A stretch of DNA of 64,000 bases from Macrostomum hystrix (lineage: Eukaryota > Platyhelminthes > Macrostomidae): positions 2,478,001 to 2,542,000 of the forward strand of contig CATNEN010000025.1 in NCBI GenBank assembly GCA_950097015.1, in the 5' to 3' direction. How positions within the stretch are numbered: position 1 is the stretch's first letter; each line of letters opens with the position of its first letter. This document shows, in pieces, positions 57,599-64,000 of this stretch. The notes under the pieces were generated by a model. The model did not search any database and was not told where the DNA came from. It worked only from the letters and a program-made list of their open reading frames with translations. A program made the position numbers and the translations under genes.

Positions 57599-59225
57599 TC
57601 AAGCCAAGAACTGGGCCCTATCGAGGCCCTCGCCAATTAGCGGTACAGTTGAGGCCAGAAACTTCAGCCAGGTTTGCCGGCTAGCAGAGAATTTCTCATC
57701 GCCAAATCGGTCATGCAAAACCGCTTCTAGGACGTCGTTGAGCGCCTGAAAATGGAAATTGCAAGTCTTCAATGTTTATTTTATGAAATGTGTCAATAAG
57801 ATCGAGTAATTTACTTTTTTTAATAACAACTAGCTTACACTCGTAAAAGTTCTATTTTTATTTTAAGGGGCTATGGTACGTAGCGTAGACACAAGTGGGT
57901 TGTAGCCTAGTGGTTAGTGCGGCGGATTCGCGACTTAAAGGTCGGGGGTTCGATTCCTGACTCTATTAGAACAATTTGTGACCTTTAGCAGCACACTTAA
58001 TTCTGCATTTTTTGAGTTCACCCAGCTGTTAACTGGGTACCAGCACTAGCTGGGGTAATTGAGAGTGGGTGTGGCGTCCCCCCAGTCCATGGACTGAACA
58101 ACCGTTCAGATGCGCAGCGCAATAGCTGCGGCTGAGCTGTCGGTTACATCTGTCCCAATTGGGGCAGGTGTAATCAATTATTAATACAATAATTTAGGCA
58201 CACACTCACACAGGTGTGTACAACTGTTTACACTTTTTTAATCTTCAGGCAGTGCACACTATCATTGTGCCTTGGGATTTGATTATCATGGGAGAAAATC
58301 ACACTACAAGCCTCCCCCCCAGCTGCGCAACAAATTAAAGGTGCCTCAACGCGGATTCGAGCTCGGGGACTTTGATCCTGGGCCACTCAGCCCATCACTA
58401 TTAATAACTGATGCCGCGAGATTCGCCGACCAGCCGCAGCGCTTCGGCGGAGGCCTCGGAGTCCGGGCTGTCTAATCCGGCGATCACAGAGTCCAGGGCG
58501 TTTACCACGCGCAGGCCGTGGGCACGCAAGGTCGGCAGATTGGCCAGCTCCGACTGGGCTCGGCCGCGGAAGTTGGAGAACTTGTCCTGCACCTCCGGGT
58601 AGAGCTGGAAGAGTCTGCGGCAGATGAAGACGAATATAAGACTCTAAAGTGGGATTTCTCGAAGTCCAAGAGAATCCCTTCCTGTTTTTTGAGGGAATTC
58701 TATGAGGGATTTCTATAGGATTTCCCTTGGCTGTTTCTAAGTGATTCCCCTAGCATTTTCAGTTGGAAATTTAAAAGGGATTCTCCTTGGGGCTTTTCCA
58801 AGAGATTCACCAGGGGGATTTCCGATGGATTTCCCCTAGGAAAGTTCCAAGAGATTCAACAGGGGGATTTCCAACCGATTCCCCAAGGGACTTTCCAAGG
58901 GATTACCCAGGAAAGTTTAAAATGATTACCCAGGGGACTTTCCAAAAAAATATCCTAAGGGATTTTCCAAGGGATTCCCCAAGGGATTTCTCTAGGAAAG
59001 TTCTAAGGGATTCCCCGGGGAATTTACAAAAGATTATAAGAGATTCTTAGGGAATTCCAGGTAATGCTCCACGTCGCTTCAAACCACTTCAACGATGCGT
59101 AAAATAATGCAGCTGTCTCACTTGATGAACACGGCTACACCGAGAGCGGTCTTGTCCCTGGTGGCAACAAGCCAGTCGGATCTAATAATTCTCTTCTCCT
59201 GCTTCGTCAGAGAAATCTTTGACAT
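57599..59225 (-). CDS. Globin, three exons, lacking the F8-G6 segment (possibly broken)
   Basis: Seen: exon 1 is 59225-59122 (MSKISLTKQEKRIIRSDWL..., donor GTGAGA, phase 2); exon 2 is 58614 to about 58431 (LFQLYPEVQDKFSNF..., LRAHGLRVVNAL); exon 3 is 57745-57599 (ALNDVLEAVL..., TWLKFLA..., TGA). Family landmarks: Trp18 (A12), Pro41 (C2), Phe50 (CD1), His67 (distal, E7). The introns sit at B12.2 and G7.0, the classic globin positions. Problem: exon 2 should continue through the proximal His (F8) and the FG corner up to G6. Instead it reads ...LRLVGESRGIS, with Arg (CGC) where His is expected, then stops; two SINEs follow at once. No missing segment is visible in the intron. A donor at 58430 would splice in frame (144 residues) but skip F8. 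Inference: a recently damaged haem globin, or one ended by an assembly error. Confidence 0.82.
57896..58190 (+). mobile_element. SINE family A, near full length
   Basis: A tRNA-like head has an A-box region (TAGCCTAGTGGTTAGTGC) and an exact B-box GGTTCGATTCC, followed by a body with CAGCTGTTAACTGGGTACCA and the conserved tail CCCCCCAGTCCATGGACTG, ending in GTGTAATCAATTAT. It lies in globin intron 2, opposite to the gene. Copies or fragments of the same family are at 36222-36465, 55738-55970, 2490-2735 (-), 6545-6660 (-) and 13825-13915. Confidence 0.8.
58195..58400 (-). mobile_element. SINE family B, truncated, abutting globin exon 2
   Basis: Minus strand: tRNA-like head (CTGAGTGGCC..., then GAGCTCGAATCCGCG), then the family B body with CAAGGCACAATGATAGTG and ACACACCTGTGTGAGTG. 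TATTAATA occurs on both sides (about 58175-58190 and 58400-58410), a plausible target duplication. It begins a few bases after the last recognisable globin exon 2 codon. Confidence 0.7.
58640..59050. repeat. Degenerate array around AAGGGATTCCCC in globin intron 1
   Basis: Loose units of about 24 bp (GGATTTCC, GGGATTCCCCAAGG, GACTTTCC), heavily diverged. It fills most of the intron between globin exons 1 and 2. Confidence 0.65.
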
Positions 59226-59635
59226 TTTTCGGAATTTCAGTTTTCCTCTGAGCTACAGTGATTTTTTCATAGAAAGCGAAACTCAGCAGCAAAGATAACC
59301 AGGGGGTGGCTATATATACCCCCATTAGTTCGCATCAGCCTTGGCATGATCATGCCTCATTTCAGACCGCGCATGCGGGTATCTATGCCGGCAATTTTCT
59401 GACTTCCTGACTTCTTACCCGAAATCCTTTCAGGCGAAGATGAAAGGAAAATTTTAGGTCATTTTTTTGCCTCTAAATTAGAAGATCTAACAGAAGGTCT
59501 AACAGAAGGTCTAACAGCAAAGCAATAGTGTTCAATGACTGGAAACACTCGGTGACGGCTGAGTAGAGATAGATGAAGTGGGCTGTTGTAATGGAGATAA
59601 TGCAAGTTACATTCTGAAATGGCACCCACACATAC
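59226..59635. promoter_or_regulatory. Upstream region of the globin gene
   Basis: Unique DNA upstream on the minus strand. TATATATA at about 59313-59320 lies about 90 bp upstream of the ATG and could act as a TATA box. AGAAGGTCTAAC repeats at 59490. Confidence 0.4.
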
Positions 59636-59639
59636 TCCA

Positions 59640-60040
59640 CTCACACGAATAGAATCTCCACTGACACTAATAGAATCTCCACTGACACTAATAAAATCTC
59701 CACTGACACTAATAGATTCTCCACTGGCACTAATTGTGACGTTAACTTTTCTTTGTACCACCCCGTGGGGTCGGTGCTATAAATAGATGTGCGTAGTGCT
59801 GAGACGCCGTACGTTGTTTGGATCTCCGTGGCTCAACTTGGAGCTTGTGAATCGTATCTCTCAATCTTACTTGATTAAAAGAATACAACACTAATAGAAT
59901 CTCCACTGACACTAAGAGAATCTCCACTGACACAAATAAAATCTTCACTGACACTATAGAATCTCCACTGACACAAATAAAATCTCCACTGACACTATAG
60001 AATCTCCACTGACACTATTAGAATCTTCCCTGACACCATT
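59640..60040. repeat. Array, 21-bp unit AATCTCCACTGACACTAATA, split by a solo LTR
   Basis: About 12 units in total, in two parts (to 59734 and from 59891), with a few ACACTATAG and ACAAATAAA variants. Confidence 0.88.
59735..59890. mobile_element. Solo LTR (156 bp) inside a minisatellite
   Basis: A unique 156-bp segment begins TGTGACG and ends TACAACA, so its termini are TG...CA. It interrupts the 21-bp array and is flanked by the direct repeat CTAAT (59730-59734 and 59891-59895), after which the array resumes in register. It contains a TATA-like CTATAAATAG near 59777 and an AT-rich end. Inference: a solo LTR of a short-LTR retrotransposon, promoter on the plus strand. No internal region is present. 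Confidence 0.7.
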
Positions 60041-60117
60041 ATTAGGTAGATTCGAAACAATGATCTTCTAGGAGACTACGCTAACCATCTCCCTCTTACA
60101 CGAGCTCCTATAACCAG

Positions 60118-60475
60118 GGTAACTGGCAGAGCGGTTTAACGCGTTTAACACGAATGTCCCTAAGCTCGATTCCGCGGCGAGGCCACATTCATTTGGGGCG
60201 CAGCCGCGGAGAGAAGGCTTGGGGGGCTTGTCGTGCAATTTACACCCTTGAGGGCCAACCTCCAAGGCACAGTGAGAGTGTACACTGCCTGACGATGAGA
60301 AAGTCAGGGCAGATGTACACACCTGTGTGAGACTGTGCCTGCGTACGGTATCTGTGTGCGTGTGTGCTCAGGAGTCAGCGAAATGGGCAGAATTGCCTCC
60401 TCGCTGGCTGCGGGTCTAGTGTCACCAAATGATGTGCAGCCCTCCTGTAGTTATTATTATTATTATTAAGCTTAT
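60118..60475 (+). mobile_element. SINE family B, near full length
   Basis: tRNA-like head (GGTAACTGGCAGAGCGG, then AAGCTCGATTCCGCGGCG), body including GGGGCGCAGCCGCGGAGAG, CAAGGCACAGTGAGAGTG, ACACACCTGTGTGAG and TCACCAAAT, ending in an (ATT)n tail at about 60450-60470. It is the best reference copy in the window. Others are at 6075-6410 (-), 5983-6062 (-, partial), 52782-52978 (+) and 58195-58400 (-). Confidence 0.75.
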
Positions 60476-60654
60476 AAAGCTCTTCAAATTAGTTTTCAAA
60501 AACGTGTTGCTACTAGAACTTTAATTTTGATAACGACAAAAATACGTGTAAATCAATTAGAATTTGATTACCTGTAACCCATATTCTAATAATAGCAATA
60601 TATTAATTAATGTGAATCAAGGTTTATTAAAAATGTTTCGCAATGTCCCCCTGG

Positions 60655-62704
60655 TCACTTCTCAACACTGTTGATAGCTTTTCTCGGAACCAGCTTGTTG
60701 AATTCAATTTCATCTTCATCATTGTTGGCCTCGGCCTCGCCTTCGTGTTCGTCAGCAGCTGAGCCGCCCAGCTGACGGTGGAAGCACAGCTCGTAGATCC
60801 ATGAGCCCGCAGCGCAGCCGATGTACGGACCGAGCAGCGGCGCCCAGAAAGCTCGCGAGCCGGCCGCAGGCAGCACCTGCCAGCCGTAGCCAGCCAGGCA
60901 GGCGAACAGCCGCGGTGGGAAATCCCTGGCCGGGTTGAGGGTGCAGCCGGACACTGGCAGTGTGCATTGGAGCAGGCAGGTGGCCGACAGACCGACAAGC
61001 AGTGGCTGCAGGCCGCTCTGCACAGCCGAGTTCCGCTTGTCCGTCACCGCGCGAACGGCCAGCATGAAGGCGGCCGATGTGAACAGCTGATTGGCCAACA
61101 CGATGCCGAGGCCGGCTGACGGATGCGGCAGGGTGACGAACACGCTGGCAGTGCCGTTGGAGCCGAATGCGACTCGCCGGCCGCCGTCGACAATGTCCAG
61201 CATCGGCGAGTAGAAGGCGTAGACAGCGCCGGCTCCGGCGAACCCGCCCACGAACTGGGCGACCTTCGGGGATGCGAAGCGTTGGGATAAAAAGGGATCG
61301 TCGATTTGAAACGGTTTCGTTAATCCGATCCGTAATTCTAAATAAATGCATTAATCCGATCGATAATCCTAAATGAATACTTTGATCCGATCAATAATCC
61401 AAAAAAATATTTTATTCCAATCAATAATCTGAATTAAAGTTGTTAATCCAATAAAAAATCTTAAATAAATAATTTAATCCGATCAATAATTCGAATTAAA
61501 CAAGTTAATCCGATCCATAAGTCTAATAAAACATGTTAATCTGTATGTTACTTCGATAATTCCAAAATAAAAGGTAATCCGATCGATAATTCTGAATGAA
61601 ACGGTAATCCGATCGATAATTCTAAATGAAACGGAAATCCGATCGATAATTCTAAATGAAACGGAAATCCGATCAATAATTCTAATTGAAACGAAAATCC
61701 GATCGATAATTCTAAAAGAAACGGTAATCCGATCGATAATTCTAAATGAAACGGTAATCCGATCGATAATTCTAAATGAAACGAAAATCCGAAATTCTAA
61801 ATGAAACGGTAATCCGATCGATAATTCTAAATGAAACGGTAATCCGATCGATAATTCTGAATGAAACGGTAATCCGATCGATAATTCTAAATGAAACGGA
61901 AATCCGATCGATAATTCTAAATGAAACGGTAATCCGATCGATAATTCTAAATGAAACGGTAATCCGATCGATAATTCTAAATGAAACGGAAATCCGATCG
62001 ATAATTCTAAATGAAACGGTAATCCGATCGATAATTCTAAATGAAACGGAAATCCGATCGATAATTCTAAATGAAACGGAAATCCGATCGATAATTCTAA
62101 ATGAAACGGAAATCCGATCGATAATTCTAAATGAAACGGTAATCCGATCGATAATTCTAAATGAAACGGTAATCCGATCGATAATTCTAAATGAAACGGA
62201 AATCCGATCGATAATTCTAATTGAAACGGTAATCCGATCGATAATTCTAAATGAAACGGTAATCCGATCGATAATTCTGGATGAAACGGTAATCCGATCG
62301 ATAATTCTAAATGAAACGGTAATCTGATCGACAGTTCCAATCGAGTCAGGTAATCCCATCAGAATTTGAGCACTCACCTGATAGACCAGAAAGTCCATTA
62401 GCGACATTCGGCCCACAACCAGCATGGCCAGCGACACGGCCGGATTAACGTGCCCGCCAGACACGCCGTAGGCGGCGTAGACAGCCAGCGCCAGGGCCAG
62501 GCCGGACCCGATGGTGGCCATCAGGACGGAGGCGTCGTCGCCGCCGCCGCCGGAGCCGCCAGGATTGGCGTGTCGCGACACCAGACAGTTGGCAGAAGCG
62601 GACAGGCAGAGCGACACAAGCAGGAATGTCGCAATCAGTTCAGCAATGGCGACACGGCACAGTCTACTGCCGATGCGCAGGCGAACAGCTCTAAAGCTGG
62701 GCAT
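60655..62704 (-). CDS. Aquaglyceroporin (MIP family), two exons
   Basis: Seen: exon 1 is 62704-62378 (109 codons from ATG, donor CAG|GTGAGT) and exon 2 is 61263-60655 (acceptor CCCGAAG, stop at 60655-60657); phase 0, 311 residues. It has six hydrophobic helices plus two half-helices. First NPA box: GGHVNPAVS (Asn87). Second: TLNPARDFPPRLF (Asn219, Arg222 of the selectivity filter, Asp223). Family knowledge: Asp right after NPAR marks glycerol-conducting aquaglyceroporins (AQP3/7/9/10 and GlpF) rather than water-only aquaporins; VAQFVGGFAGAGAVYAFY matches helix 3 of that group. It should pass glycerol and water across the plasma membrane. The C-terminal tail is acidic (DEHEGEAEANNDEDE). The intron is almost wholly a 30-bp minisatellite that keeps exon 1's frame open. 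An upstream in-frame GTG exists, but I chose the ATG. Confidence 0.92.
61355..62335. repeat. Minisatellite, 30-bp unit, in the aquaglyceroporin intron
   Basis: About 32 units containing CCGATCGATAATTCTAAATG, degenerate at the exon 2 end and near-perfect toward exon 1. GATCGAT is partly palindromic. The unit is ten codons with no stop in several frames. Confidence 0.92.
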
Positions 62705-63429
62705 TTTCTCAGGCACTGTTCTAAAGTTCTCGCGCTAATTGGTATAATTTATATTCGCCGCTTTGCAGGTCAGATTATGCTAATTAAACTGTTTCTGATT
62801 AAAGCAACTGCCAGTCTGATTATACACAGAATAATGAAACTGGGCATTTTTATAGCCCAACATTTTAGTTGCGCAATTATAATAGTTTTGCTTAACACCC
62901 AAAAATAAAATCCGGTTGGATCCAGAAATTTCCTGAATTCTTTACAAGAACGAGAACTGTTTCGTAAATTAAAAAACAGAAGGTGAAAGCTCATGAAAAC
63001 TATTCATTCTTCGATTTGCACGTTGAAAATTTTGCTGTTTTTTGTTTAACCGAAAAAAATGCTTACTCATTTTTTTAGTTTTATGTACACTGCATTTATT
63101 TATGTACACCCAATAAGTGAATATTGTACTCTCACTATTTACCTTATAGAAGCAATAATTAAGCGAGATTTATATATAGACTAAAAATGCTTACAGAAAA
63201 TAGTTTTATAACTTACTAGATATTGGCCAACCAGAGGGCCTTCTTGTGATAGAAAAAAACTTATAAACGAAAGGCTGCATAGACAGCATGAGTAATGACA
63301 GTTAATTATAATAATTTATGCAGAGAGCAATTACCTGATCACCTTATAGGGTGCAGTACACGACAAATGTGGACTGCACGAGTGCTGGGCTAATTTAACT
63401 GCTTATGGATCATACGGTATTAGTGATGG
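62705..63429. other. Upstream region of the aquaglyceroporin gene
   Basis: AT-rich unique DNA. ATATAAATTATA about 40 bp upstream of the ATG (minus strand, about 62740-62755) could be a TATA box. No other gene is seen. Confidence 0.4.
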
Positions 63430-64000
63430 AGCAATGACGAGGGATAGGGCAATGACCTGCTCATTGACGAGAGGAGGGATAGGGTAATGACCTGCTCATT
63501 GGTTAGAGAAGGATAGGGTAATGACCTGCTCATTGATTAGAGGAGGGATAGGGCAATGACCTGCTCATTGGTTAGAGAAGGGATAGGGTAATGACCTGCT
63601 CATTGACGAGAGGAGGGATAGGGTAATGACCTGCTCATTGGTTAGAGAAGGATAGGGTAATGACCTGCTCATTGATTAGAGGAGGGATAGGGTAATGACC
63701 TGCTCATTGGTTAGAGAAGGGATAGGGCAATGACCTGCTCATTGACGAGAGGAGGGATAGGGCAATGACCTGCTCATTGACGAGAGGAGGGATAGGGTAA
63801 TGACCTGCTCATTGACGAGAGGAGGGATAGGGTAATGACCTGCTCATTGGTTAGAGAAGGATAGGGTAATGACCTGCTCATTGATTAGAGGAGGGATAGG
63901 GCAATGACCTGCTCATTGGTTAGAGAAGGGATAGGGTAATGACCTGCTCATTGATTAGAGGAGGGATAGGGTAATGACCTGCTCATTGGTTAGAGAAGGG
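63430..64000. repeat. Minisatellite, 34-36-bp unit, running off the window
   Basis: About 16 units containing GGGTAATGACCTGCTCATTG; the units alternate between GGTTAGAGAAGG and GACGAGAGGAGG or GATTAGAGGAGG endings, an ordered two-type pattern. Confidence 0.9.

Noticed and set aside
57898-57965. tRNA gene call on a sequence with A-box and B-box
   Set aside because: No complete cloverleaf or acceptor stem; the sequence continues into a SINE body shared with other copies.

Overview
This is a eukaryotic, animal (bilaterian) window. Its genes are split by GT/AG introns, and its proteins are typical metazoan ones: a SIX3/6 homeobox protein, a TMEM145-type seven-helix protein, a heparan-sulfate 3-O-sulfotransferase, an aquaglyceroporin, a globin and a divergent rhodopsin-like GPCR. 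Tandem type-I hammerhead ribozymes next to a pol III B-box, of the kind known from schistosome satellites, together with tRNA-derived SINEs and very compact genes, suggest a spiralian and perhaps a flatworm. The species is not proven.

Layout, left to right. Bases 1-1188 (-) hold the 5' part of a TMEM145-like gene running off the left edge. Bases 3096-8539 (-) hold a complete nine-exon paralogue in the same orientation. A single-exon GPCR lies at 10076-11278 (+). Bases 11.4-26 kb are almost entirely minisatellites, with a doubtful coding exon at 26.06-26.58 kb (-). SIX3/6 is at 28449-30031 (-, two exons). Bases 30-45 kb are gene-poor and packed with short-unit arrays, a 112-bp perfect inverted repeat, a tRNA-SINE and a 300-bp tandem pair of hammerhead ribozymes (minus strand, 44.4-44.8 kb). 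Bases 45.5-51.1 kb are one 5.6-kb array of a 30-bp unit with a 990-bp higher-order period. The 3-O-sulfotransferase is at 52637-53944 (+, two exons). A three-exon globin at 57599-59225 (-) has lost its proximal-histidine segment where SINEs have landed. A 156-bp solo LTR with a 5-bp target duplication sits in a minisatellite at 59.7 kb. The aquaglyceroporin is at 60655-62704 (-, two exons). Another array runs off the right edge.

The dominant feature is minisatellite DNA. By adding up array lengths I estimate over 40% of the window, in more than 30 families with units of 10-36 bp. Nearly every larger intron carries its own array (TMEM145 intron 8, SIX3/6, globin intron 1, aquaglyceroporin) or SINEs (TMEM145 intron 7, sulfotransferase, globin intron 2). 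Because many units are multiples of three or lack stops, they create many long spurious open frames, which I left out. The genes are functionally unrelated and show no operon-like arrangement. The only clear gene-family relation is the tandem TMEM145 duplication.

The exon models were built by eye from splice consensus, matching phases and protein-family conservation. No search or transcript evidence was available.
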